A DNA stretch of 64,000 nucleotides from Progne subis subis (taxonomy: Eukaryota > Chordata > Aves > Passeriformes > Hirundinidae). Shown piece after piece: positions 44,706 to 56,421 of the stretch. Both the position numbers and the translations under genes were made by a program. Within the stretch, counting starts at the first letter, position 1; each line of letters opens with the position of its first letter. Where the stretch lies: NCBI GenBank assembly GCA_022316685.1, contig JAKJHU010001660.1:1-64000 (forward strand), read 5' to 3'. Under the pieces are notes generated by a model. That model was not told where the DNA came from. It ran no database searches and saw only the letters and a program-made list of their open reading frames with translations.

Positions 44706-45920
44706 ACACGCCCCACTAAAACCTTTGTCCACCACTGCATTTCCAATCAGCCAGGTTTCCATGGCAATTCCATGACAGGTGACCCAGGTGTGGTGTCCCA
44801 GGGAGGGCTGCCATGGAAGCAGTGCCCAGCACTGCCCCTTTCTGTCTGGCTGAGCTGGCCTTTGGCCCTGGCAGTGGCATTTGCTGCTGGTTCCGCAGCA
44901 CCTGAGCAGCCAGCGCGGCACAGGGCAGGTGGCCGTGGCACAAGCCTCCAGCAAGGGATCCTCTCTGGCTCTGGGCGCTGACACCAGCCCTGAGCAAGGG
45001 GCTGGTGCAGAGGGGTCAGTGCAATGTCCATGGCCACAGCCCCTTGCCATGGCCCAGGGCAGGTTGGGATGATGATCCACCCTCACTCCTGGCCCAGGGC
45101 AGGGCTGCAGGGCCCTTCCCCACAGCCTGTCTGCACACAAGCACTTCCAGGGCTCTCCGCATTTCCCTTCCCCTCACTCCTGGCTCACTCACACACCTCC
45201 CAACAACCCACCTGGAGCTTTGAGCTACAAGGAGTTCAAAGCTTGTCTGTCCTTCAGGAGCTGGTCTAATTCTGCCTTCACCCAACTCTGTATTTGTGTT
45301 CATTGAACGTCCTGAGTGTCTAAAACATTCCTTGCATGGTTCTGCAAGGGGAAAGGGAACCTCCCTGGTGGCACCTTGGGCTTGGCACACAATTGAGTTT
45401 GAAACCCAGAAGTTTTAGATTACTTAGAAAGGAAGAAATCCCCTCTTTGCCTGAGTGCAGCCAGTTCTCTGAGCAAAGCAGGTCCCAGGTGAGTGAGGAG
45501 AGACAGGATGGGGTTGGGGGATGTGGAACAAGGTTGTCTACACTGGGTCAGACCTCAAGGCACAGCTTCTCTGAGCAGACCAGACCTCCTTGGGAGTCCC
45601 TGGGTCAATATCAATCACAGAATGCTGCAATCACCTCTTCCTTAAAGAGAAAAATACCCCCTTTAAAATAGGAATGTGGATTTATTAGAAGCTCTTTGAA
45701 ATATTTCTCCGTAAGTGCAGCCAGAAAATTTCCTAATGAATGGCACTAGACCAAAGGGAACTCAAGGCAGAGCCATGGTTTGTCAGGACTCACTTGATCC
45801 TGATGAACCCTGTGGTGCACTTGGTTCTGAGTCCCGGAACCTCAGGGCCTGAGAGGAGATTGCACAAACCTTTCCAGGAGTGACAGTCAAAAGAAAAGCC
45901 CAAAGTGTCTCAAAGCATTA
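44706..45920. other. No recognised gene
   Basis: GC-rich sequence with many compositional frames (antisense up to 162 codons). No domain, RNA gene or repeat was recognised. Confidence 0.45.
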
Positions 45921-48580
45921 ATGTGTCAATCCCCAGCACAGGCTCCTCATGAAGTTTATATTAAGAAGGATTTTGACACCATAAGTATTGAAACTAATGA
46001 AGATGCAATTGAATGCCTATGGGTAAGAATTAAGGGGAAAGCCAACAAGGCTGACATCCTATTGGGAGTCTGTTATCATCCACCCAACCGGGAGGAAGAG
46101 GTGGACAACTTATTCTATAAATAAGCAGCTTGAGAATGTTTCAGGATCTTCAGCCCTTGTTCTTGTAGGTCACTTTGACCTGCCAGACATCTGCTGGGAA
46201 CTTAACACAGCAGAAAATGTTGGGGAGGATGATGCCAGAAAGCCCTATAAATATGATTCCTTAGATTCTGAGAATGTAAAACCTGTAACTGAGATAGAAT
46301 TGAAAGCAAGTTTTGATGTTGAGAGCTACTGGATGTCTGGGAAAACAGTTATGTGACCAGCTGAAGGTTACCTGCAGCCAGACCCAGAGGTCAAATGGAA
46401 TGTCCTGTCTCTCCCCACAATGTATGGTTCATCCCACATCTGTAACCCTCCCCTGAAGTATCAGGTATCTGTAACCCCATTGGCACAAGTCCTGTTCCAG
46501 CCCACCTTGAGACCCCTTATCAGGGGTCCCAAGGGGGCTGGATGCCCTCTTTGCCTGGCACCCTTCCCCGAGGACTTTCCTCTTTTGGAATTTCCTCTCC
46601 CTACCTCTCCCTTCCCCCACCTCCCTAGGCCTTGCCACGAGCTGCAGCCTGGCAGCTCAGAGCAAGGCTTCACATCCGTTACAATAAACCTCATCTTCTA
46701 AAACCCAACTTCAGAGATCTCTCTTCTACATTCATCCACACCATCCCAGAGTCCACAGCAGAGGAGTTATTTCTACAAAGGTTAATAAAAAAATATTTCT
46801 ACAAATAAATTAACAGTAAAAGGAAAGGTAAGCCAAACCTTTCTTCTCTATTGCATGAGGGAGGAAACATAGTAACTGCAGAGGAGAAGGCAGAAGTGCT
46901 TAATGCCTTCTTTGCTTCAGTTTTTCAGTGGAAAGACAACTTGCCTTCAAGAAAACTGTTCTCTTGGGTTGGTTGATGGAGTCAGGGAATAGAATGGGCC
47001 ACCCATTATCCAGGAAGAGCAGTCAGAGAAATGCTGAGATGCTTGGATACCCATAAATCTTTGGGCCCAGACGGGATCCATCCCAGGGTGATGAGGGAGC
47101 TGGCAGATGAGCTTGCAAAGCCGCTCTCCATCACCTGCCATCAATCCTGTCTCACTGGTGAGGTGCCAGATGACTGGAAGCTGGCCAGTGTGACACCCAG
47201 TCACAAAAAGGGTGCAAAGGAGGATCCTGGTAATTACAGACCCGTCAACCTGACCTCAGTACCTGGCAAGATAATGGAACAGTTTATACTGAGTGTCATC
47301 ACACAGAATTTACAGGATGGCCAGGGTCTCAGGCCCAGCCAGCATGGGTTTAGGAGAGGTAGGTCATGTTTGACCAACCTGATCGATCACCTTTTATGAG
47401 CAGGTGACCCACCTGGTGGATGCAGGAAGGGCTGTGGATGTTGTCTATTTGGATTTCAGCAAGGCCTTTGACACTGTCTCCCACAGCACACTCCTGGATA
47501 AGCTGGCAGCCCGTGACTTGGACAGGAGCACTCTGTGCTGGGTTAGGAATTGGCTGGAAGGCCAGGCCCAGAGAGTGGTGGTGAATGGTGCTGCATCCAG
47601 CTGGCGGCCAGTCACCAGTGGAGTCCCTCAGGGGTCTGTGCTGGGGCCAGTTCTGTTCCATATTTTTATTGATGACATGGATGAGGGTATTGAATCTTTG
47701 ATTAGTAAATTTGCAGATGACACTAAGCTGGGTGTGTGTGTTGATTTGCTGGAAGATAGGATGGCTCTACAGAGAGATCTGGAACAGTTGCATGGGTGGG
47801 CAGAGTCTAACAAGATGAAGTTTAATAAGTCCAAGTGCCGAGTCCTGCACTTTGGCCACAATAACCCCATGCAGCCTTTTAGGTGGGGGACGGTGTGGCT
47901 GGACAGTGCCCAGGAGGAAACGGGACCTGGGGGTACTGGTGACAGCACCTGAACATGAGCCAGCAGTGTGCCCAGGTGGCCAAGAGGGCCAATGGCACCT
48001 GGCCTGGATCAGGAATGGTGTGGCCAGCAGGAGCAGGGAGGTCATTCTTCCCCTGTACTCAGCACTGATCACACTTTGAGTATTGTGTCCAGTTCTGGGC
48101 CCCTCAGTTTAGGAAGGACGTTGAGATGCTTGAGCGTGCCCAGAGGAGGGCAACGAGGCTGGTGAAGGACTTGGAGCACAAGCCATATGAAGAACGACAG
48201 AGGGAGCTAGGGTTGTTTAGCCTGGAGAAAAGGAGACTCAGAGGTGACGTAATCACTCTCTACAACTTCCTGGTGGCTGTAGACAGCTGGGGGTTGGTCT
48301 CTTTCTCCAGGCAGCAACTGACAGAATGAGAGGACACAGACTCAGGCTGCATCAAGGGAAATATAGGTTGGACATTAGGAAAGTTTTCACGGAAAAGGTA
48401 ATAAGGTAGTGGAATAGTCCATCCGGGGAGGTGGTGGAGTCACCATCCTCGGATGTGTTTAAAAAAAGACTGCATGTGGCACTCAATGCCATGATCTAGT
48501 TAAGGTGTTAGGGCATGGATTGGACTCGGTGATCTTGAAGGTCTCATCCAACCTAGACATTCTGTGATTCTGTGTAATTC
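45921..48580 (+). mobile_element. CR1 LINE with endonuclease and reverse transcriptase remnants, split by an LTR-like insertion
   Basis: The 5' piece (45921-46274) carries part of the endonuclease domain: ECLWVRIKGKANKADILLGV then CYHPPNREEE. After the insertion the reverse transcriptase follows: GPDGIHPRVMRELADELAKP and [13 protein letters not shown] (47031-47399), then [25 protein letters not shown] and the catalytic FADDTKL (47404-47952). A frame break lies at 47398-47404. The 3' part (47950-48580) matches the fragment at 8030-8462 and ends in short 'attctgtg' repeats, the CR1 3' terminus. It is an old, immobile copy. Confidence 0.85.
46275..46760 (+). mobile_element. Solo LTR-like insertion in CR1
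   Basis: The non-CR1 segment begins TGTAAAACC, has AATAAA at about 46683-46688, and ends near CACA before CR1 resumes. Such size and signals suit a solo LTR. An 11-base phrase 'atttctacaaa' occurs twice at its right edge (about 46768 and 46793). The boundaries are approximate. Confidence 0.45.
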
Positions 48581-49224
48581 TGTGAAAATGCTCTGGGTGG
48601 CACTGACAAAAAAGGCAATGGCAGTTTTACAAATAAAATTCAAGTGGCAGCCTAAAGAGGGGCAAGAGAGGCCATGATTTACAATTCCCAAGGCAAAGGC
48701 AGCAGCAGCCTCCTGCTGTCACCTCAGGGTGAGTAAAACAGTGCTGAAAACAGTGCTGGAACCCGATCCTTTCTTTCTCTGGAGGCTGGGTCAGGGCAGC
48801 ACAGCCAGGCCCTGAGGAATCGGGGCTGTTTGTGGGTGATTGTTCCTCCACTCCAGCATTCAGCTGGAAAAAGCCCTTGGAAGCCGAGGCAGGAGCAGGT
48901 GGGAAGGGGCCGGCGCTGCTGCTGCTCCTGCCCGGGAGCCCCGGCTGGGCCGGGCCGGCGCCCGCTGCGCTGCGGCTCCTGCTGCTGCCAGAGCCGGGCG
49001 GGACTCGGGCACAGGGAATGGACACGGGGGGACAGCAAAGGCCTGGGCGGCTGCAGGGATGTTCGCGCTGGGGCCAGCGCCAGCACACAGCTTCAGCCGC
49101 AATGAACCCTGAGGGAAATGCTGGGGAAAGGCTCCATTTCAGCCTTTCTTTACTCATGGCTGGGACGGGACCGAAATGAAAGGAGAGCAAGCAGGGCCCT
49201 GACCCCTTCTCCTTTGGGAGGAGC
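48581..49224. other. GC-rich, CpG-containing stretch, no recognised gene
   Basis: 48900-49110 is GC-rich with several CpG sites. Open frames exist in all six frames and none resembles a family. A promoter or CpG island is possible. Confidence 0.4.
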
Positions 49225-49460
49225 CCATGCCTGGGGCTGTGAGGGGCCCTGAGGGGATCTGAGGGAATGTGAGGGGACGTGAGGGGCTGTGAGGGGCTGT
49301 CATAGGATTTTAGGGGCCATGAGGACTGTGAGGGGCTTTGAGGGGATCTGAGCAGCTATGAGGGCATGTGAGGGGCCATAAAGTGTTTGCAAGGGGCTGT
49401 GAAGGTTTGTGAGGGGCCAGGAGGGGCCATAAAATCTGTGAGGGGCTGTGGGATGCCAGG
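49225..49460 (+). repeat. GTGAGGGGCT minisatellite
   Basis: The 10-base phrase 'gtgaggggct' and variants ('gtgaggggat', 'atgaggactg') repeat about 20 times, ending at 'gaggggctgtgggatgcc'. Confidence 0.85.
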
Positions 49461-49464
49461 CACC

Positions 49465-50110
49465 TCTTGGAACCAAAGGTCCATTATGACACTGTGGAAC
49501 CAAGGAGATCATTGTTGACATTATAGAACCTCATGGAACCAAGTTGCCATTGAGGCACAGCAAGGCCTTGTGGAACCAAAGAGACCATGGTGACTCTACG
49601 GAACCTCATGGAACTGTGGCTCCATTGTTACACAGGAGGGCCTCAGAACCAAGGGGTCCATTGTGGCCCTACAGAACCTCATGGAATCAAGGCGTCCATA
49701 TTACACTACTGAACCTCATGGAACAAAGGATCCCTTGTGACACTGCGGAACCAAAGGAAACTGTTGTTGGCAGTGCAAAAGCTCATGGAACCAAAAGTCC
49801 ATGGAAACGTTGTGGGCCCTTATGGAACCATAGAGACCACTATGACACTTTGGTACGCGCTGGAACCAAGGGGCCATTGTGACATTGCATGACCCCGTGG
49901 AACCAAGGGGCCATTGTGACACTACAGGGCTCCATGGAACTAAGAATTCCTGTAAAAGTGAGGGGCCCAATGGAATCAAGGCACTATTCTGTACTTCAGG
50001 GCTTCATGAATCCAAGGTGCCATTCTGACACTGGGGAGCCAAAAGAGACCATTGTGACACTGAGGGGCCTCATGGAGTTCTGGAGACCATTATGACACTC
50101 TGAGGCTGTA
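49465..50110 (+). repeat. ~40-50 base degenerate minisatellite
   Basis: About 14 units built on 'ggaaccaa', 'aaggggccattgtgac' and 'cctcatggaa' follow directly after the 10-base array. Units vary by substitution and length. The phrase 'gaggggcc' at its right end recalls the preceding array, so one may derive from the other. Confidence 0.8.
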
Positions 50111-50369
50111 TTGTTTTACATGGCCTGGTTTTTGGTAGCAGGAGAGGCCACAGAGTTGGCTTCTGTGAGAATCTGCTGGAAGCTTCCACCATGTCCAGCA
50201 GAGCAAATCTCTGACTACTCTGAAGATGGACAAGCTGCTGGCACAATTAGAGTTGTTAGTAACACCTCAGTGATGACATATTTAGGAAGAACATCAAAAC
50301 AGCTCACACACAGTTGTTTCTAGGAGTTGCGAGCTGCTACTGTCGGGACATCCTGGCATGGTCCGCAGC

Positions 50370-50860
50370 AATGCATCTGCCTTTGAAACACAGGGCTCCT
50401 TCCTATGGAAAAGAACTGTTCTTCCTGTCCAGACACCCATGGACAAAACTGGAATTTGACCTCCCAAATTCTTTTTTATCCAAGGATTGCTACCAGACAG
50501 AAGCAGACAAGACAAACAGATCTTGCTGGCATTGGCCTCAGCCTCTCTGGGGCCATCTCTAATCAGCCATTGAAACACTGGGGCTCTGCCCTTTCCTTCC
50601 TGTGGAGGAGAATTGTCATTCTGGTACAGGCACCCATGGCTCAAATGGAAATCCACCTCCAAACTCCCCATCTATCCAAAGGTTGCTCTCAGAAAAAAAA
50701 GCTGCAAGGACAAACAGGTCTGGCTTGCCTTGGCCTCTGGTGAGTGCCTCTCATCTGCCTTCAAAACAATGAGGTTCTGTGGTTTCCTTCCTATAGAAAA
50801 GAACCATCCTTCTTTTCCAGGTGCCCATGGCCTCAAGCAAATGACCATTACATAGGGAAA
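50370..50860 (+). repeat. Three ~190-base tandem repeat units
   Basis: Each unit has 'gaaacac' or 'aaaacaatg', 'ttccttcct', a 'gaaaagaac'-type phrase, and 'cacccatgg' or 'gtgcccatgg', followed by 'atccaa' and 'gacaaaca'. Starts are near 50374, 50563 and 50757. A reversed piece is at 5329-5388. Confidence 0.65.
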
Positions 50861-53491
50861 ATGAACTCTGTGCTCAGTGGAGTGGAGAATGAGGAAAGCA
50901 GAGGGAAGACTTGGGAATACTTGAAGGGTGGTTTCAGAGATGGTGGATTTTATTGACACTGCAGAAAATAGCCAGAGAAAGAAAAAAAAAAATAATGCAA
51001 AGGGCAGCTGGGAAAAGCCAGACTGAGCACAAAGAGAAAGAAATTTCTCTCCCAGGGCAGGGCTGGGGTGCAACATGTCCCAAGCAGTCTGGAGCAGCCC
51101 AAGGCTCTGTGTGCCCAGGCAGAGGCAGGCAGGACGCAGAGCTGTCAGCAGAGGAAGGGGCCAGCGAGGTGGGGCAGCCGGGGGATGACGACAGCCTGCA
51201 GGGACAGAGGCACAGGGCATGGACACCGTAGGACAGCCTGGGCTGGAGAGGGCACAGGGATGGGCAGCAGCTGAAAGGCCCTGACACAGCCAACTCCTGC
51301 AGCACTTTGGCCATGGCTGCTGTTCCTGGCACTGAGGCCAGGAGGGGACAAGTGACCCTTGCAGCCCTGGGGCCTCATTGCCTCCTTGTCCCTGCTCAGC
51401 AGCCTGGCAGGGGCCGCCCCATGGTGCTGCCCTTGGCATTGCACATCCCTACATCCCAGTGCCCCAAGAAGAGCCCTGAGCAATGAGGGAGGGACAGGAT
51501 CTGCCTTGCCAGGGGCTGGAGCTCAGGCCTTGGCCCTTTGCATTCCTGAAACACATCTGGGTTTGCTCAGCATCAGAGACACCTTTTCCTTGTTTGTCCT
51601 CACCAGTCCACAGTGCTTGCAGTGTTCTGCTTAACTAGAACTTGGGGACACTTTCCTATGAGTTGTGTCCCTCAGTGGGACCCATTAAAAGTTCAAGAAA
51701 CTTTGGACTTTGTTTCTGATTGTGAGTTCTTGAGAAGTCTTTTGAGCACACCCTGAGGGACTGAGTCTGATGTAAACAGCACCAAAGCCCCAAGAGGGTC
51801 ATTAAAGTCTTTGTGCTTTATCTGTGCTGCTGAGCTGGGCTGGGCTCCTGGCACAGAGGCAGCTCCTGGTAACCAAGAGGAGCTTAAAAGCACATTGCTC
51901 TTGAGGAGCAGCTCCTTTCCCAGCCCAGCAGGGCTGGGGCACTGCCTGCAGCCACCCCGGGCACAGCACACAGGCACAGAGAGCTTCAATCACTCAGGGC
52001 TGGGAAGGAGTTGAGAAGTGACTGCGGGAGAATCACTCCCAGCCCTTGACACAGGAACCTCTGGCTGCAGGACAAGGCAGCTGCAGCTCCTGCAGGGATC
52101 TCCTAAAGCTGCACCATCCCAATGCCTACAGACTCTGTGAGTACATTCTCTGATTATCTCTTGTGGAGAGCAGCCAGGGGTGCCCAGGGCTGTCCTGCAG
52201 AGCAGGGTCCTGCAGCCCAGGGTGCTGTGCTGGGCCAGGGACTCTGCTGCCTGCCAGGGACAGCTCTCAGCCAGCCCTGGGAGCTGCTCCCAGCACTGGG
52301 GGACAAGATCTGGGTGGAAGGAGACAGCTGTTAAGGGATGGAAGTGTTTTCCTTGTGTGGTGGGGTTGCTGCATTGTTGAGGACTGCTCCCAGCATGACA
52401 TTTAACCCCTGAACATTTCCAAGTAGATTATGCAGGGAGCACAGACAGACAGGGGCTACATGAAATTAAAAATACTGCTTTATTAATCTACTGCTCTGTG
52501 TTGCCTTGATGGAAAATTGCACATAGATATTCATCTCTCAGTTCAGGCTGAGAAAAACAAAACAATTTTCTCTCAGATCTTAATAAACCAGGCAGTGACA
52601 GAAATCAGCAGAGGGTCCCTTGCAGGCAGCACCAGTGTCGCTTTTCCGGCCTCCTCAGGGTTGCTCTGAGGTTGCCATCAGAGCCTGCAGAGCCAGAGCT
52701 GCCCCTGGGCCGTGCCTGAGCTGGGAGGGCTCTGCAGGGCAGAGCTGAGCCCCCAGGGCTGGGCTGGGCTCTGGCAGCACTGGCAGGGCCCAGCCCTGGG
52801 CACAGGGAAGCAGCTGCAGGCAGGGACAGCTCCAGGCAGCAGAGCCCTGGGCAGGCAGTGGGGGGAAAGTGCCACTGAAATGTGCTGGGATATTGAAAGT
52901 CCTCTCTAAACCAAAATATTCTATTACATTTTTTACAGATCCCTATGCCAAGACACTGCAAATGGTGTGTCCCAGCGCCCTCTGCCCCAGGAGAGCTGGG
53001 AAACAATGGAGCAACAGACTAGCTCCCCTCACCCTTCACTGAGTTACAGCCACTGCTCTTGCCTTGCACAATTCTCTCTGATCTCCCTGGGCACAGCAGG
53101 AAACCCTCTCCAGCTGCCTTTGGCCATCACCATTCCTTCGCCCTGGCACAGGAGATGCTGCCAAGCTCCTCTGCCTCAGGAGCAGTTTGGGCTGATGAAG
53201 TCGAAGCCCAGGACTGGCCCCTGTCCCTGTTCCCATGTCCCCAGTGCTGCAGAGCAGAGCTGACCCCTGGGTGTCCATGGGCAGAGCCCCTGCTCGTCAC
53301 AGCAACGGGGCCAGATCCCAGCAGAGCTCCAGGCACAGGGATGAAGGAAGGGCTCTGAGAAAAGAAAAATTGGGTGGCACAGAGCAGCAGGGACAGGGCT
53401 GGGAGAAAGGGTTTGGAAATTGCTCCGCACAATCTCCCCTGACTTGTCACTCCCTGTTCTTTGAAGAGGTCCCCATGGCCAGAGTGATGAA
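50861..53491. other. Upstream flank of the olfactory receptor, no recognised gene
   Basis: GC-rich in parts, with compositional frames on both strands (up to 255 codons antisense at 50672-51439). No domain recognised. Non-coding upstream exons of the receptor gene may lie here, as olfactory receptor genes commonly have them, but no splice site can be assigned. Confidence 0.45.
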
Positions 53492-54424
53492 ATGTCCAAC
53501 AGCAGCTCCATCAGCCACTTCCTCCTGCTGGCACTGGCAGACACGCGGCAGCTGCAGCTCCTGCACTTCTGCCTCTTCCTGGGCATCTCCCTGGCTGCCC
53601 TCCTGGGCAACGGCCTCATCATCAGCGCCGTAGCCTGCGGCCACCTCCTGCACACGCCCATGTTCTTCTTCCTGCTCAACCTGGCCGTCACCAACCTGGG
53701 CTCCATCTGCACCACTGTCCCCAAAGCCATGCACAATTCCCTCTGGGACACCAGGACCATCTCCTACACAGGATGTGCTGCTCAGCTCTTTTTCTTTGTG
53801 TTCTTCATCTCAGCAGAGTTTTCTCTCCTGACCATCATGTGCTACGACCGCTACGTGTCCATCTGCAAACCCCTGCACTACGGGACCCTCCTGGGCAGCA
53901 GAGCTTGTGCCCACATGGCAGCAGCTGCCTGGGCCAGTGCCTTTCTCTATTCACTGCTGCACACAGCCAATACATTTTCCCTGCCCCTGTGCCATGGCAA
54001 TGCCCTGGGCCAGTTCTTCTGTGAAATCCCACACATCCTCAAGCTCTCCTGCTCCAAATCCCACCTCAGGGAACTTGGGCTTCTTGCTGTTAGTGCCTGT
54101 TTAGCATTTGGTTGTTTTGTGTTCATTGTTTTCTCCTATGTGCAGATCTTCAGGGCTGTGCTGAGGATCCCCTCTGAGCAGGGACAGCACAAAGCCTTTT
54201 CCACCTGCCTCCCTCACCTGGCTGTGGTATCTCTGTTTATCAGCACTGGCTTTTTTGCCTACCTGAAGCCCCCCTCCATCTCCTCCCCATCCCTGGATCT
54301 GGCCCTGTCAGTTCTGTACTCAGTGGTGCCTCCAGCCCTGAACCCCCTCATCTACAGCCTGAGGAACCAGGAGCTCAAGGCTGCAGTGTGGAGACTGATG
54401 ACTGGATGGTGTCAAGGACATTAA
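53492..54424 (+). CDS. Olfactory receptor, OR14-like, intact
   Basis: Single-exon seven-transmembrane odorant receptor of 310 residues, the usual length. An N-glycosylation site NSS lies at residue 3. TM1 carries GN at 39-40. LHTPMFFFL is at 53-61. Cys95 and Cys177 are placed for the conserved disulfide. MCYDRYVSICKPLHY (116-130) is the DRY-type motif at the end of TM3. SYVQIF is at 215-220 and KAFSTCLPHL at 234-243. PPALNPLIYSLRN is at 280-292 in TM7. No stop or frameshift. It would couple to an olfactory G protein in the sensory neuron membrane. The motif style fits the OR14 (gamma-c) expansion of birds, a family-level inference. The start is the first Met giving a standard N-terminus. Confidence 0.92.
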   Translation: MSNSSSISHFLLLALADTRQLQLLHFCLFLGISLAALLGNGLIISAVACGHLLHTPMFFFLLNLAVTNLGSICTTVPKAMHNSLWDTRTISYTGCAAQLFFFVFFISAEFSLLTIMCYDRYVSICKPLHYGTLLGSRACAHMAAAAWASAFLYSLLHTANTFSLPLCHGNALGQFFCEIPHILKLSCSKSHLRELGLLAVSACLAFGCFVFIVFSYVQIFRAVLRIPSEQGQHKAFSTCLPHLAVVSLFISTGFFAYLKPPSISSPSLDLALSVLYSVVPPALNPLIYSLRNQELKAAVWRLMTGWCQGH

Positions 54425-54454
54425 ACTGCTGGCCAGTTTCTGCAAATCACTTGT

Positions 54455-54460
54455 AATAAA
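54455..54460 (+). promoter_or_regulatory. Polyadenylation signal of the olfactory receptor
   Basis: AATAAA 31 bases after the stop codon, with a T-rich stretch downstream. A very short 3' UTR would result. Confidence 0.6.
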
Positions 54461-55867
54461 AGTCATCCTTGATACTTCTTGTTATTTTCATTTTGGAGGT
54501 TCTGTTTCCTTGTTTTGTATTTTTTCTTATTGTCCAAAAGGAAAGGTCACTGTTTGTGCCATTTCTCATTTTGTTTATCTCCACTTTCCCTGAGGCCACA
54601 GACTGAATCAATGAGGGGCTGCAGTCTTGGTGGCTTTAAAGGAACTAAAGGATCTCCCAGCCAAGTTTTCTGCAGAGATCCCCCTTTTGTTCTCTTCTCT
54701 GGAGCTGCAGCAGCAATGTCTGTGTACAGAGCTGGGGCAGATCAGTGCTGGCACAGCAGCTGTGCCCAGGAGCAGCAGCACTTGGTGTTGCCAGTGCTGC
54801 TCCCGTGCCCCTGCCCCTGCTGCCCTCCTGGCCCTGCTGTTGCTGTAGGGCCTGAGTGCTCTCGGGGCCGGGCACAGTGCTGGGGGTGGCAGTGCCGGGG
54901 CTGCAGCAGGGACAGGCCATGGGCACTGCTGGGGCAGCGCTGCCGCCTCAGGGCAGGGCCTGGGGGCTCCAGGCTCCTTGCCCAGGCTCTCTCCAGAACA
55001 TGCCCAGGCCAATGCTCAGCAGAGAAAAGCCCCGTGAGCAGCCCCAGGGTGGCCGTGGGCAGGCTGGGGGGCAAACAGCATGGCTGGGGCTCTGCAAGGT
55101 CCCTGGGGGAGACAGGAAGGAGCAGCAGAGCAGGGGCTGATCCATCCCCACTGCGCTGGACACCCCAAGGCAGCATCCCAGAGCGTCCTCATGCACCTGC
55201 CAACAACATCCCCCCTCTGCAGCCCTGGCCTCTCCCCCAGCTCACACAGGTGCCGCATCCTTGCAGGCACAGACACGGCAGCACTGGCTCAGGAGCCCCT
55301 GTTTGCACTGCCCAGAGCAGGCGTCAGCACCCCCATGGTGTTGGTGTGGGGAGATGAACCTGAGTGAGCACAAATGCCATCAGCCCCTGGGGCCAGGAAG
55401 GGCTGGGGGACAGCAGGGAAACCACTCAGGTTTGTGGTGGCCTCTGAAGTCAGCCAGAAAGTTTGTTCCCATGAGCTGTGAGTTTCCTGTGCTACTGCAG
55501 ACATTGCTGCTCAGAGCCAGGGCTGCCTGGCAGCCACCCCAAACTGCTCTTAGCATTTCCTTTGCTTCACTTTGGCTTTCTTTCCCCTTCCTGCTACAAA
55601 TTTATTCCTATTACCCGCCTCCTTTCCCTCCCCTGCAAACAGCCCAGCCCTGGTTGCCCTTTCCTCTCTGGCCCCACTCCCCATTTTAGTTCCTGAGTTC
55701 CCAGGACCATGGGAACGTCCCTTGGAGAGCAAGTGCTTCAGGAATTGTCTGCAGGCTCCTGCAGTGCCTCGTGCTGCTCCCTTGCCAGAGGCACCACAGG
55801 CCAGGGAGGCACATCTGGGCTGCTGTGTCTGGCTGTGGGGCTCCCTGTTCTGAGCAAGGAAGAGGAG
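54461..55867. other. Downstream flank of the olfactory receptor, no recognised gene
   Basis: GC-rich, with many compositional frames (up to 292 codons). No domain recognised. Confidence 0.45.
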
Positions 55868-55996
55868 CTGCAGAGGCTCTGCAGGACTGACAGGATGGGC
55901 TTTGGGGCTGTGAGGAGAAGCTGAGGGAGCTGAGCTGCTGGAGCTTCTGGAGAGGAGGCCCAGGGCTCATCCTGCAACTGCTGCAAGGGTGGTTTC
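55868..55996. repeat. Block duplicated at 7806-7944
   Basis: Nearly the same as the earlier block, and it also runs into an antisense CR1 end. Confidence 0.65.
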
Positions 55997-56262
55997 AGAG
56001 AATCACAGAATCAGCCAGGTTGGAAAAGACCTTGGACATCATCAAGTCCAACCTTGGACCCCTCCTCACAGGATTTGTGTTCCAGACCCCTCACCAGCCT
56101 TGTTGCCCTTCTCTGGACACGCTCCAGCCCCTCCATGGCCTTCCTTAGTTTGGGGGTCCAGTACTGGACACTGCACTCGAGGTGCTGCCCAACCAGTGCT
56201 GAGCACAGGGGAAGAATCACTGCCCTGCTCCTGCTGCCCACACTGTCCCTGATCCATAGGAG
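55997..56262 (-). mobile_element. CR1 LINE, 3' region fragment (antisense)
   Basis: Begins with the inverse CR1 terminus 'agaatcacagaatcagccag' and continues with the inverse of the 3' coding region ('cacgctccagcccctccatg', 'ctgagcacaggggaagaatc'). Confidence 0.8.
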
Positions 56263-56421
56263 TGCCAGTGGTTGGATGAGGGAAATGGTGGGCAGGGGGT
56301 GGGGACAAAGTCTGATTGATTGTCAGCCATGAAGGGTCTTGATTTTCATATTTAATTAGTTTGCATTTAATGTGCTGAGGATCAATATCAATCGGACATT
56401 GCTGATCTCAAACTATAAATA

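Noticed and set aside
49225..50110. Regular spacing considered as a CRISPR array
   Set aside because: Units are contiguous and degenerate without unique spacers, and the genome is avian.
50672..51439. 255-codon antisense frame upstream of the olfactory receptor
   Set aside because: No recognisable domain, overlaps tandem repeats and shares the region with frames on the other strand.
53176..53760. 194-codon antisense frame over the start of the olfactory receptor
   Set aside because: It overlaps the well-supported receptor gene on the opposite strand and has no domain.
54479..55357. 292-codon frame downstream of the olfactory receptor
   Set aside because: GC-driven open frame with several overlapping frames on both strands and no motif.
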